Below are positions 36,831 through 49,393 of a stretch of DNA of 64,000 nucleotides, one piece after another (position 1 is the first letter of the stretch; the number at the start of each line of letters is the position of its first letter). The DNA is from Amphibalanus amphitrite (Eukaryota; Arthropoda; Thecostraca; Balanomorpha; Balanidae). The position numbers were made by a program, and so were the translations under genes. The notes beneath the pieces were generated by a model. It was given only the letters and a program-made list of their open reading frames with translations, made no database searches and was not told where the DNA came from. The stretch is from the NCBI RefSeq assembly GCF_019059575.1, contig NW_024881844.1, positions 496,001 to 560,000 on the forward strand, read 5' to 3'.

Positions 36831-37870
36831 CTTAACCCTCGCCGGACCTATTGGTTTTCTACATACGCGCCGGCCGAGGGGGGGGGGGGGCGGGTACGAC
36901 CCCCCCCCCTCGCCGTTTCGCCCCTGGTGGAGCTAGCGCGTCGCGGAAAAAACGAGCGTGTGCGCCGTTACGAGACGCAGAGATTGCTACCCGATTTTAA
37001 GGTCCTAGGTCAACCGGTGACCTCTGAGGTCAGGTCAAGTGCCCCAAGGTACGGTTCAGTTTTTGGTGAATAACTTCGCAAAAAACGGCCGCAGAGCGCT
37101 GATTTTGGCAGCATCGTGTTCGTCTCGCTCAGGCGCGTCGAATGATATACTTTTTGTCCGGGTCAGGTCAACTTGGGGTATTGACCTCAGGTCAAGGTCA
37201 GGTCAGCACCCCCAGGTCACGAAGTTGGTCGAAAGAGGTCATGTCGCATATCATTCGATTCGGCAGGTCTTCCTGAGTCCATTGGTGGCTTTCCCGACTC
37301 GCCAGCTCAATTTGATCAAGAGTTATTGACGAAAAACTAATATGACCTTGATGACGTCATAAATGACGTCACGCAAGGTCAACATTGCAAAAGTGACGCA
37401 TCTAACCTTGCAAGGAGTGCATAAAATCACGATTCTGTGTGCTTGAGATAGTTGGAGATCGTTCCCGGCGCCAGAATAGCAGTTTGAATTTTTCCCCATT
37501 GACTTATAATGGTGAGGTCACGAAAATGACCTGACCTCATATTACCTTTAGGAAAAATCCGAGATATACAAGTTGTGGGACTCATAATGGATACTAGATC
37601 CTGCAAGTTTCATTTCCCTGTGCCATCTCCTCTGGCAGTGAGGGCGTTACGAAGTTGCGACATCTGAAGACCGTGCAGAGGTTCACTTATGACGTCATAG
37701 GTCAGTGACCTGACCTGACCCAAAAATGCAGTTGGTGTCAAAAGATCCGGCTTGGATCAAAGGTCAGGTATGCCAAGTTTCAGCTCTCTATCGCCAGCGT
37801 GTTTGGAGCTATCGCGAAAAAAACCCTATGGGGGGGGGGCGGCACCCGCCCCCCCTTGGCCGGCGAGACT
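36831..37870. mobile_element. poly-G hairpin / AGGTCA element, copy C (best preserved)
   Basis: The left end CTTAACCCTCGCCGG leads into a G run (36881-36892) facing a C run (36901-36909), then GGTGGAGCTAGCGCGTCGCG. The right end carries the inverted counterpart: GTTTGGAGCTATCGCG, a G run (37830-37839), a C run (37847-37856) and GGCCGGCGAG. The interior holds well over a dozen AGGTCA/TGACCT hexamers, many as direct repeats (37150-37215), plus paired TGACGTCA sites near 37350. No frame is credible. I infer a non-autonomous DNA element about 1.04 kb long. Confidence 0.6.
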
Positions 37871-37906
37871 ATGTGACATCATTTTACAATATTTTTTTTT
37901 TTGGAA

Positions 37907-38134
37907 TAGGCGGATCCAGCTACCTGAGAAAGGAGAGTAATATCAATGTACTGCCCCCCGTCTTAGTGTGCCTGAATCCGCCTATGCTTAAGGAAAACGT
38001 GTATTTTGTGCCCACGTTGCATATTTTACATGATATATGACACATCATGTCATAAGACACATGATGATATGCCATGACAAAAACTCAAAACATCATCCCA
38101 AGTTAGCTTACCTGATTGGCTGAATCCACCTATG
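37907..38134. mobile_element. short element with TAGGCGGATCCAG / CTGAATCCACCTA ends
   Basis: TAGGCGGATCCAG at 37907 is mirrored by CTGAATCCGCCTATG (37972) and CTGAATCCACCTATG (38120). The two right-end-like motifs suggest one short element with a nested or duplicated end. GGCGGATCCAG ends are frequent in hAT-type MITEs. No target duplication was found. Confidence 0.35.
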
Positions 38135-38358
38135 ATTTTTGAAATATCCAAAATACCGGGAAATATATGAAGGCCAAGCTCATGAAGAAGGGTTTCCTGA
38201 AGTTTCATCAGAATCGGTCGAAAAATAAAGAAGTTATAGCATTTTAGTGATGAGGTGTAAAACGCGAGTTTTTTTTTCGAAAATTTTTGCTTCCAGGACC
38301 CCAATGTTGAACTTTATTTTGACCTTTTAAAGTCAATTAAGTCCCATTAAGGGACTTA

Positions 38359-38436
38359 TTTATCCGGTGAGTGCACCTAATTAAACATCTTTATTTTATG
38401 AATTTATTTCAGTGTTTTGCTCGATGAAACTCTCTG
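38359..38436. mobile_element. 78-bp partial copy of the 34965 MITE
   Basis: TTTATCCGGTGAGTGCACCT through CTCGATGAAACTCTCTG matches 35003-35080 with a few changes. It is flanked by GTCCCATTAAG on both sides (about 38340 and 38446), so it may have arrived by template switching or as a small insertion. Confidence 0.65.
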
Positions 38437-40222
38437 GGACTTTGTCCCATTAAGATCGGACATTTAGTTTTCGAGATATCAAGGGGGACCGAATCGGCCT
38501 CCCTCCACCAGTTGACGTAGTCCAGAGAGCCCACCAATGGGGTTAATATTGCGCGAAGCGCCGACATTCAACTTCTCAAAAAAGTACATACCTAATATAT
38601 AAATATACCAAGAATAGTACTGCATCAAAAAGTATTCACGCATTGTTAAAATAAACGGGGAGCTTCATTTCCTAAATGGAATTCCTTATAAATTTATGTT
38701 TCTTTAGAACTTTTCCTGATAAATCCAGGCTTTGTATTGTTAGTGTTGATGCCTATAACATTTGGTAAGGAAAATACAAGTAACTATCTATGTTACACAT
38801 TCGGCAATGCGAAAAAAGTGAAAAGATTGAATGTAGAACGCTTGGAAATGAGAAACTGTGATGATTTAAGTACCAAAACAACCAATTGGAAGTTGTACTT
38901 ATGTAATTTGATTATTTGTTTCCTAGATCACTTGGAGTTGAAATACCTTTGGCTCCAAATCGCTCTGTGAGCCTCTACTGGCTGCTGAGACAGAGTCAAT
39001 AGAGTCGTGTCGTCGTCTCCGTGCTGTGACAGCCTCTCTGAATTAGTGGTTGGGCCATCTGGCCTGTCCGTGTCGAGTGGACGTTACATCCTTCTCAATT
39101 ACGGCAGTAGTGACCGGAGCAATAGTTAAGAAGCACGCAACGCCGCGGCCTCTGATCCATGCTGCTGGAACCCACCGCTGATCCCCGGTGCTGATGGGAC
39201 TACGGTTGATCCATGCTGCTGGACCGCTGCAAGAATCTGCCGATGCATCACCATACGGACTTGCTAGTCTATAAATACTGCTTTGCTTTGTGACCCTACC
39301 GAGGACACTCCACGAGCCCGTTGAACCTGCTGGACCACCATGCCGACACGCTGGTCCATCACACGGACCTGCTAATGCTGATTCACTTCTGGTCCGCTGC
39401 TGAAGCGCGGCTGACGTATTTGTTCTGCAAAGGATTTTCTATTGGACGAGTTCATACACACACCGGCCTCCCACAAATATTTTCTCGTTTTACTTGCTCG
39501 AATTCTGAAGCTGCCACCAGACCCGTTCGTTTTATTACAATGCCAAAGTAGCCCCAAAATAACTCTGACAATAAGTCATGAGACGGATAACTTGAAATTA
39601 GGAATATCTATGTAATTATTCGTTTCCAGCATGACGTGGTTCTAAGCCAGTAAATATCACTCGCGTGTTTCGCATAAAAAAACGATCCTGACCTTCAATT
39701 AGTATATGCTGGAAATTGTCACAAAAACAGGTGTCACAAACACACAAACAGCGCAATGTTCGGCTGGCAAACAATGCCTGTGGGACAGCTAGTAGTGCAC
39801 TATCAGACGAACGCCGTCATTAGTGACACATCCAGCAGTTGATCAACAGTGGACGGTATGTCGCCCTGGTAATTACGGGCCGGCTACTTGTCGGTAATGG
39901 GTGGCGAATATGGTGACTGACATTTTTTGTGCTTTACACAACATTTATGCTGTGTCCCGGGCTAAGCAAAGACGGGGCCGGCGTTGAAAGGCAACTAACA
40001 TAGCAACCTGCATCTTACGCTATCACGATGTTGTCTCACGCTATGTGCTTCACAGTTCACTGCTTTTAGAAGCAATATTTGGAGCACCACATCATCTTGC
40101 TCTGTGTTTGGTGTGACTTGCACGTTTAGGTTGCAAACCTGGGGCTTGAAAATTGGACTCCTCTGCCCCGTTCTTTGTCTTCAATCTTAATTCTGAACAA
40201 AGGATCTTTCATCTGAAACTAG
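38437..40222. other. intergenic DNA, nothing identified
   Basis: AT-rich to mixed composition. A local near-repeat of TGATCCATGCTGCTGGA occurs at 39155 and 39208. No gene is supported. Confidence 0.35.
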
Positions 40223-42713
40223 AGGGACAGCATTACGCGCAGCGTAATAAATCAATTTTCATTAAAATCGGCCCAGTAACGGCCGAGTTATTGCCAGAAT
40301 AAATTTGGCGTCTCCTCCTGGCCGGCGGTGCTCTGTTCCGGTATTCATTGCCAAAGGTCAGTGACCTTCCGGCTCTGATTTCACCCAGTTTTGCAGCGAA
40401 GAAACTGAGCCTAAGGCGCGTGCCGTCTGCTCGGCGCCGGCCGCGGCCCAAAATCCCGCAAAGATGCGCCCGCCACGTGCAAACCACCGAGCGCACCTCT
40501 TCCAAAATTTAATACAACAAACAGATGCACGCGTCCGACCTGCGCCCAAAATTCCACCCCCGTAGCCCGCACCGTTCCGGAGCAATAGCCCGCCAAGCGT
40601 GACTGACGCGTTACATACATACATACATACGTACAGACGTTTTGATTTTTATATATGTAAACTAGAGGGACAGCATTACGCGCAGCGTAATAAACCAAGT
40701 TTCATCAAAATCGGCCCAGTAGCGGCCGAGTTATGGCCAGAATAAATTTGGCGTCTCCTCCTGGCCGGCGGTGCTCTGTTTCGGTATTCATTGCCAAAGG
40801 TCAGTGACCCCCAGCGATGTTTCCGCTCATGGTTTTGCAAGCGAAGAAACTGAGGATAATGCGCGTGCCGTCTGATCGGCGCCGGCCGCGGCCCAAAATG
40901 CCGCAAAGATGCGCCCGCCACGTGCAAACCGGCGAGCGCACCCCCTCCGCATTACGCGCAGCGTAATAAGTCAATTTTCAATAAAATCGGCCTAGTAGCG
41001 GCCGAGTTATGGCCACAATAAATTTGGCGTCTCCTCCTGGCCGGCGGTGCTCTGTTCCGGTATTCATTGCCAAAGGTCAGTGACCTTCCGGCTCTGATTT
41101 CACCCAGTTTTGCAAGCGAAGAAACTGAGCCTGAGGCGCGTGCCGTCTGCTCGAAGCCGGCCGCGGCCCAAAATCCCGCAAAGATGCGCCCGCCACGTGC
41201 AAACCGCCGAGCGCACCCCCGCCAAAATTTAATACGACAAATGGTTGCACGCGTCCGACTCGGCGCCAAAGTTTCAACCCCGTAGCCCGCACCGTTCCGG
41301 AGCAATAGCTCGCCAAGCGTGACTGACGCGTCACATACGGACGTTTGATTTTTATATATGTAACTAAAGGGACAGCATTACGCGCAGCGTAATAAATCAA
41401 TTTTCATTAAAATCGGCCCAGTAGCGGCCGAGTTATGGCCAGAATAAATTTAGCGTCTCCTCCTGGCCGGCAGTGCTCTGTTTCGGTATTCATTGCCAAA
41501 GGTCAACGACCTCCAACTCTGTTTTCCCTCATTTTCGCAGCGAACAATCTGAGCCTAAGGCGCGTGCCGTCTGCTCGGCGCCGGCCGCGACCCAAAATCC
41601 CGCAAAGATGCGCCCGCCACGTGCAAACCGCTGCACCCACCCCCTCGAAAAGTTGATACGACAAACAGATGCACGCGTCCGACTTATGTCGAAAATTTCA
41701 CCCCCGTAGCCCGCACCGTTCCGGAGCAATAGCCCGCCAAGCGTGACTGACGCGTTACATACATACATACATACATACGTACAGACATTTTGATTTTTAT
41801 ATATGTAACTAGGTGCCGAGCATTACGCGCAGCGTAATAAATCAAGTTTCATTGCAATCGGCCCAGTAGCGGCCGAGTTATGGCCAGAATAGATTTGGCG
41901 TCTCCTCCTGGCCGGCGGTGCTCTGTTCCGGTATTCATTGGCAAAGGTCATTGACCTCCCGGCTCTGATTTCCCTCATTTTCGCAGCGAACAATCTGAGC
42001 CTAGGGCGCGTGCCGTCTGCTCGGCGCCGGCCGCGGCCCAAAATGCTGCAAAGATGCGCCCGCCACGTGCAAACCGGCGAGCGCACCCCCACCAAAATTT
42101 AATACAACAAACAGATGCACGCGTCCGACTCGGCGCAAAAATTTCACCTCCGTAGCCCGCACCGTTCCGGAGCAATAGCCCGCCAAGCGTGACTGACGCG
42201 TTACATACATACATACATACATACATACGTACAGACGTTTTGATTTTTATATATGTAACTAGAGGGACAGCATTACGCGCAGCGTAAAGAGGGACAGCAT
42301 TACGTGCAGCGTAATAAATCAAGTTTCAATAAAATCGGCCCAGTAGCGGCCGAGTTATGGCCAGAATAAATTTGGCGTCTCCTCCTGGCCGGCGGTGCTC
42401 TGTTCCGGTATTCATTGCCAAAGGTCAGTGACCTTCCGGCTCTGATTTCGCTCAGCTTTGCAAGCGAAGAAACTTAGGATAATGCGCGTGCTCTCTGATC
42501 GGCGACAGCCGCGGCCCAAAATCCCGCAAAGATGCGCCCGCCACGTGCAAACCGCCAAGCGCACCTCTTCCAAAATTTAATACAACAAACAGATGCACGC
42601 GTCCGACTCGGCGCGAAAGTTTCACCCCCGTAGCTCGTACAGTTCCACAGCAATAGCTCGCCAAGCGTGACTGACGCGTTTCATACAGACATTTTGATTT
42701 TTATATATGTAAT
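40223..42713. repeat. satellite array, unit about 440 bp, six units
   Basis: Units start GGGACAGCATTACGCGCAGC at about 40224, 40667, 40945, 41369, 41812 and 42264. The second lacks its last third, and the sixth has a 26-bp stutter at its start (42264 and 42290). Each full unit ends with an (ACAT)n tract and TTTTGATTTTTATATATGTA. Those tails resemble the 3' ends of RTE-like LINEs and their SINEs, so the array may be a tandemised retroelement tail. Minus-strand frames (GRIFAGFWAAAGAEQTARAL-like) recur in every unit because the DNA is repeated. None is a recognised protein. Confidence 0.9.
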
Positions 42714-45362
42714 TATTCATGGGGCTACGCGCCATTCAGATATTTGGGTGTATTTTATGCACATGCAAGTATTGCATATTGCATCTTACATTCAGATTCA
42801 ACAGAAGCTACAAAACTAACAGCTGACTGTTGTCTGGGTGGTTACGTCCTACCTGTTGCGTACTAATGACACCTCAGGCACATTGATGAAATGCCTCGCT
42901 GTCTTCACCGTACATCTATGTTTATTGTAGTCGACCTGTCTTCATTTTGTTAAATTACCCGTCAGTGTGATTGTGTGCCGTGGCGCGTTTTTCGGCGCTG
43001 TGTTTGTGTTGTAGTTTTGCGCCGCGGTGGCCGGCGGCGGTGCACGCGCCGCTGTCGGTCCCCGCGGACGCCGGCCAGCGTCGCTGTCGGCGCGGCGACG
43101 GGCCGGTCCCCCGTGGCGGACGGCGCGGCGCCGACTCGCGGCGAAAATTGGCCCAGCTGCGCCATAAAGCGCCGACTGTATGACGGAATCAGCGTCATCA
43201 GTTGCTGGCGGACAGTGCCGCTGCCTGTCGGCCACGTGCGCCGCCAATTTGACCGCTCACTCGCACAGTTTTATGTTTACCTTGAGCTATTCAGTGGCAG
43301 CTATACCCGAGCAAATGTCCTCGCCATCAGCAGCGTAAACTAGCATGTTGTTGACTAAGGCACAATTATACTGACTCATTCAGACAGGCGTTTTAGGCGA
43401 GTGGGCAGAAGATAGGCCAAGTGGGACAGAGGAAATTGGGTGTTATGTTCGCTGCGCGTCCAGTCACATGCGTTTGCGAGCATTTAGTGGAAACAAAAGA
43501 GAACAAGGTGGTTTGCAATTAGACTGGAATAAACATTCTACAATATAGCTGTTATGACTAAGGTGCATCAAACTCGCTTCTACCGCAAGCCAGATATGTG
43601 CCGCTGATGGCCAGGACGCCCCCCGTTTCAGAGGCTGTGCTCAGTGGGGGGTGGGGGTGGGGGGGGGGCGTCCCGACCAATGGTGGAAGCTGCAAGACAC
43701 CATGGGCCTATCTCCATGTTTTACTGGCTTGTACTGGACGTGGAACGGCTGGTGATCTACAGAACGGTCATGGCTATACCCTCGCGAGTGTGCGTGTGTG
43801 TGACTCAGCTCGCCGTTCCTCGCACGCGCCTCTTCTAGAGTCCAGAAGAGAGGGTCAGTCTGGCCGATGGGTGGGAGAGTGCACACGTAGATACAATCTG
43901 GTCTTGAAGCCACTCTTCACAGTTCCTTCCTTTCCCTGTATCATATTCAATAGTGATACTCGGAGTGACATATTTACCCGACTTCCCACAACTTTCCACA
44001 GCACACTGTCATTGGGCGATCGCAAACAACACAAACGATTTTGTCAGGTTTAACTTTATCTAGCGGGATTAAGCCTTACTTATTTTCAAAAGTATTCAAT
44101 CATAGGAGACATACTTTCCTCAGAACTGAAGGCGAGTGCAATAAGAGGACTGAGCCATGGCTGAGCTGTGGATGATAGGTTTATAGACAGAGACAGGAGC
44201 ATGTGCCGGCTTTCGCTAAGGATTGTTAAAGGCGCCTGTGCCATCAGCGAGCATGGAGAAAGCGGTCAGGCTTAATGCATGAGCTGCGATATTTTTGAGT
44301 GTCAAGCAAGGCTCGGCATTATCAAATTTTTACACATGTGCGGAAAAAAACTCTTTGAATGCCATAACATATTTGCCGTTGATCAATCCCTCCAGTTGAT
44401 TTTCTACGGGGAAAAATTTAGTAATGATTCAGGTGGATTATGAACAAAAAATAGCAGTGAAAATAGCTCTACATTTTAGCATGAAAAATAGCAGTGAAAA
44501 TAGCTCTACATTTTTAGCATACACCACTGTTGATATACAAAAACTGAGAAGGACTTTATAGCTCCCATTAATTTCTGGATGCGCTCATGAATAATATATT
44601 TTGGCTCCCTCTTCACCAGCGCAAGGTGTGAAAGCGTCGAGATGTGGACTGGAAGTGGACACGGCACCTCTTGGTCACCCATAAATACAAATGCGCCGCT
44701 TTGAATGCAATATAAAGCCCTGGGGTGACGTTCCGACTTTAACACCGTGCTCAGGTCTAGATGGGCATTGGGCTCCACTTTGTTCTCGTGCGTTTATTGC
44801 CCTCTGGCGGGCCATAACGGGGCCGTATGGTCATTTGGCCGCGCGGGCTATGATGGTAGTTAAATTGAACGGTGATGCGGCGCGGGCCGGGCCGGTGGCT
44901 CTCCTCTGCCCCGGGCCATATCTCAGCGGCCCGCCCGGCTCACCACCCTCGGCAGATTCGGCTGACACCCCTTTTTTACTTCAGCCGGAACAAACACCAA
45001 TCAGTTCAACGGCCAGACGATGAAATTGACGATTGTTGTGTGCCTTTTTTAAAATTGAGAATTTTGTGTTCTTTTTTAGAAAATGAAAGCCATCAACTTT
45101 ACTTCAATCCATAGATTTTATAAGTACAGCCCACCGCTAAAGTAATGTGTGGTTTTACCAATCTCAACGGATGGCTTTGACCGACGATTTTTAAATGCGG
45201 ACTGATTGACAAGAAGACGTCAATAGATAAAGTTGTAGCTGCAAGGGTGAAGATACATGTAAGCTACATTTAAAGTCTCGTTGCAGTCTGGCTAATCGTT
45301 CCTAGGCTTCAGAACCAGAACATACCCATGACTGAAACCACACATTACTTCTGCTGTGGACT
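42714..45362. other. intergenic DNA with GC-rich islands and a 38-bp duplication
   Basis: Islands lie at 43010-43260 and 44680-45000 (TTTATTGCCCTCTGGCGGGC, GGCCATAACGGGGCC). A tandem duplication of AAAATAGCAGTGAAAATAGC with TCTACATTTTAGCATG occurs at 44445-44520. A G-rich tract lies at 43643-43668. No gene is supported. Confidence 0.35.
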
Positions 45363-45924
45363 GTACAGTCGTGTACAGGTTGATGGTCCCCTACTCTTTA
45401 TCCACCGGGTTCCTATGGCTCAGCATTGGCAGCAGCCGCCTGGTACCGGTAGGCTGTGCCGCATGACCCGAGAGTGAAGCGGCACAGCCTACCCACACTG
45501 TATGACACCGGCTCGGGTCGCCTGGTAGAGCGATTTGACCGGACGCTGCGTTACACCGGCTGGGGGGAGGGGGGTAAGGGTTAGGCCTGTCTATTTGGCT
45601 CGGCTCGGTGGATGAGGCGGGCTGGAGTGTGGTGTGGGGCGGGGGTGATGTGGGGAGTGAGTGAGCGGACCTGGGGCTGGGTGTGAGTGGTCACTTGTCG
45701 CGTAGAACCGATAGTAATCCACCCTCCAAAAATTCGCTTTAGAGATATTCACAAAACCCAGGGGGGTTCAAACACCCATCTCCCAAGTGGGGTGCGGAAG
45801 GACAGGTAAGGGTCCATACGGTCTCCTCATGAATTGCAGCAAAGAAAGGAAACAGGCCTGTCACCAAATAATCTTTCTGAAAAGTGGACTAATCGCATAG
45901 CCTCGGACACAGAAATAAACATCC

Positions 45925-46016
45925 AGCACGCGAAGCGTCTCGAACCGGGCCTCTCACTACCGGTCAGTTTGACAGTCTAGCACTCCTACGCTAAGCTACA
46001 CCGGATGGTAGACACG
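45925..46016 (-). other. tRNA-like (SINE head?) patch
   Basis: The minus strand has an A-box-like TAGCTTAGCG and a B-box GGTTCGAGAC at tRNA-like spacing, bounded by CATCCGG and CTGGATG, which could pair as an acceptor stem. The anticodon and T arms do not fold properly, so it is more likely a tRNA-derived SINE head or chance than a tRNA gene. Confidence 0.3.
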
Positions 46017-46107
46017 GCCGGGGCAAAGTCTGGCCGGGCGGGCGGCGGGGCCGGTAGGTCGGCAGCAAAGTCAATGAATGTTTTTGTGGTTTCGGGTGCC
46101 GGTCGCT

Positions 46108-46192
46108 CTAGCTTGATGGAATGATGATGGATCATTGGCAAAACTTTCAACGTGGAGTCCCGGTTCGAGCCTCATCGGGGCTCCGGCTACTT
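46108..46192 (+). other. second tRNA-like patch, opposite orientation
   Basis: TAGCTTGATGG is followed about 45 bp later by GGTTCGAGCC, the spacing of pol III A and B boxes. No clean cloverleaf forms. With its partner it makes a tail-to-head pair inside the inverted-arm element. Confidence 0.25.
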
Positions 46193-46846
46193 TTCCGAGT
46201 TAGGATCTGGTTTGATTTTAGTGGTTGCGAGCCATTTATACGGTTTTATATCTACATGTCGATTGTCGATTGATTGATTGATTCATTCATTCCTTCATTT
46301 AATACATGTCGACATTTAGCATACGAATTGACATCCAGGATCAATCCGATCAATTTACCATTTTCATCAGCGTATTGCCTAAATACCATGCATATATGTG
46401 GCACAAGACCTATGGTTGCCTCGATACCGTGCCAAATCACGTTTTGCACAATGCAAAAGTAAATTATATTCGCTGGGTCTTCCGTGCATTGTGCTTAGCA
46501 AAAACAGGAATGCAATTGTTAAGCGACGCAAAATGTGCAATGCAGCAAGTGACCACACACACCCGCCCAGCCCCCATGGTCCACCAACACGCCCCACACC
46601 ACTCACCAGCCCACGCCAACCACCGAGACGAGCCCCTCCCCCCGCACTGGTCTGACGCGACAGCTGGTCTACAAAGCGCTCCACCCGGCGACCCGAGCCG
46701 ATGTCAAACAGCGTGGGTAGACTGTGCCGCTTCACTCTCGGGTCATGCGGCACAGCCTACCGGTACCAGGCGGCTGCTGCCAATGCTGAGCCATAGGAAC
46801 CCGGTGGATAAAGAGTAGGGGACCATCAACCTGTACACGACTGTAC

Positions 46847-47399
46847 CTACTGATGATCATGCCACGTTCGTCGTATGATTAGGTACTGGCTACTGCAGTG
46901 AAGCCTTTCAAGCATATGTATATTTAAAAACGTCATTTTTTAACCCCGCACGTTGAATAGACGAATGCCGTGATAACAACAGAACAGAACACAGAACAGT
47001 CAATGCCTGTTCCAACCCAGATTGCACGAGGTCATCAGCAGTCATTGTCCGTCCAAATGTGTTTTGTTCTTAACTGATACAATGCTGCCATGTATGTATG
47101 CACTCCGCATAAAGAAAAGCCTAAATGTGATCGCATCTAGCCCACCCCTAAGTATGTATGTATGTACTGGGCTCAGTGCGGACCACCCCGGCCATCCCAC
47201 CTACTCCCATACCGTCGCAGCAGCCCGTGAGTCTGCCGCGCCGATATCATATCGGAAACGCGCCGAGTGAAAATACGTGTAGGGGGTCCCGGAAGCCCCA
47301 GAGGAGACCGAATAAAACATGACAGATGATGCGGCCGGCCATATGTCAGCCGGGGCTGCCCGGCCTACAAGGGCACTCGATTACTGCCGACAAAGACGG
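46847..47399. other. unannotated DNA
   Basis: A small TATG repeat lies at 47085-47165. Nothing else is supported. Confidence 0.35.
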
Positions 47400-47600
47400 C
47401 TGAGATGCGATGGTGGACGGTGGAAATGTGGATGCCGTGTGGCGGTGGACGATGGAATGGCGACAGAAGACGACAGAAAGAGTGGCGGATATGTGGAAAC
47501 GGGTGGCCGAGAGGCGATGATGGACGGCGGAAATGTGGATACAGTACGATGGTGGACGGTGGAAATGTGAATGCAGTACGATGGTGGACGGTGGAAGGAG
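47400..47600. repeat. GTGGACGGTGGAAATGTG minisatellite
   Basis: Four to five irregular units of GATGGTGGACGGTGGAAATG occur. The GTGGACGGTGGA core is the same as in the intron-1 array at 51728-52047, so both may come from one slippage-prone motif. Confidence 0.75.
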
Positions 47601-48514
47601 TGATGGAGAGGTGGAAAGAGGCGGTAGACGCCGATGGGGAGGTGTCAGGTGGATGATGGTAGAGTTGTGGACAGTGACCGTGGATAGTGGAATCAAGTCC
47701 ACCGAGAGACGGTTGAAAGCGCTGATGGAGACCGAGGAGGCGGTGACGCGGTGGCAGGCGATGGTGTGATAGTCGAGAACAACGGGGAAGACAGCGCTGA
47801 AGCTGGCCGCTAGGTGTGTAATGTGCAGTTTTTCTGCATACTTTTCTTGCTTTGCAGTTCTTCTGCTATGTCAGATTCGTAGTTCATTAATCAATCTGTC
47901 CAGTGATAAGATTTAGTATATGAAAACAACACGATTTTGAAGCTAAAGATGTAGTGTGCAATAGGTATTGAAGGTAGTTAGTCATAGGTCACCATTTTTA
48001 TCAAAACACAGTTATGCATCATTTTTTTGCGCAATTTTCACACGAAAAAGTGTAATGAAAGAACAAGCTGGCTAAGGCTCCATTCGGATTTCGGCCATTT
48101 GACGTGATCTCTCTCAGTCTGCAGGACCGAGAGGAAATGGAGCCGCGGCAGCCGACTAGCCCGGTAGTTCACAAGTTGTCCGCCAGGTGATCAGCGACCA
48201 GCCTGCAGAGGCGAGCCATATCGGCGGCAACAAATGCACCCGAAAAGTTACACCGATAGTCAGGCGCAGACCCGTGATCATTTAATAAAAAGGCATACCT
48301 TAAATGTAAAACCAGTTCATTTTGATGCTTCCTCAATATTTTAATTTGCCCATTCCGAAATTGGGGACGCTTTCACGTTCATGTCTTTTAGCTAAGACAT
48401 TCTCGAAAAACAAAAACATTGCAACACCACTTTTTGTTATTCCTTAGGTTTTACATCAATGATGTATAAGTTTTACACCCTAGTCACACCCTGTCAGAAC
48501 ACCAGATTTGTGCA
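47601..48514. other. unannotated DNA
   Basis: No gene is supported. Composition shifts from GC-rich (47600-47800) to AT-rich. Confidence 0.35.
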
Positions 48515-49393
48515 CAGGGCGTCCCAGATGCCTTGCAATATCCATTTCTCAAGATTTACGTCTCTAATGCTGATATAAACTTTGTAAGGGCGATCTTCTT
48601 GCTGCCCTACGCAAAACGTTGTAAGGGCGATCTTCTTGCTGTCATACGCAGACACATGGAAACTTTGCGGATGCTGCCTCGATACATGACTGAACTCAGT
48701 TTTGGTGACCACTGGCTCATGGCTGACCCTGGGTCAGCCACAGACAAGAAGGTCACCGGATGGGTCACGCTGCCAGGAGATGTGCACTCATGATCCTTTG
48801 CTTTGCATTATTGGACACTAGTGGGTGTGGCTCAACAAGATGTCGCAGAGTTTGTAGTCAACCGTGCCACTATCTCTTGACGGTAATGGCGCTTTTTTAA
48901 AATAAAATCATTGACCAATAATGATTGCTTCGGCTGGTCATGCACCCTGCCCTAAGACCCCAGAATCGCTCACACCAATGCTGGTGACAACAGGGGGCAC
49001 AGTGGGAAGAGATTTCAGCGATAAAACTGACAAGAGGGGGCTCTTCGATGTCAACATAAAATGCACACCGGCTCATGACACGGACAAAACACTTGCGGCC
49101 ATACAACATAGAGAAACGGTCTAATTTGCTGCAGTAGTTACTAAGCTGTGAGAATAAGCTTGGGGCACGGTGATGGAGTCCCAGCATGATCGATTAGCAG
49201 ACGTTCTTCCACAATTCGAACCAAGCAACGTGCTGTTGCCTTTTTTGACGGCAGGTACTATCAAATCAGTCAATATTTAGGTCAAATAAAACGGTGGCTG
49301 TTCATCATATTGGGACTATCGATATCAACACTGTTCGTTCAAGTACAGCTTGACAACCAGAAATTCTTCAATCTTCAGCATGGTACAGACCCA

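Larger units (their letters stand above)
45363..46846. mobile_element. 1.5-kb element with long inverted arms
   Basis: The left arm (from GTACAGTCGTGTACAGGTTG, 45363 to about 45700) and the right arm (about 46540-46846) are inverse copies. They share GGTACCGGTAGGCTGTGCCGC-like and CGGCACAGCCTACCCAC-like text, decaying toward the inside. The centre has two oppositely oriented tRNA-like promoter patches and a GATT/CATT microsatellite (46268-46292). No transposase is recognised and no clean target duplication is visible. Confidence 0.65.

Noticed and set aside
40223-42713. Recurrent 70-115 codon minus-strand frames as a gene family
   Set aside because: They recur because the DNA unit recurs, frames vary between units, and no domain is recognised.
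43641-44053. Overlapping 90-151 codon frames as a small gene
   Set aside because: Low-complexity G-run context, no domain, and frames on both strands of similar length.
45925-46192. Functional tRNA genes
   Set aside because: Box-like motifs exist but anticodon and T arms do not fold, and no terminator is evident.
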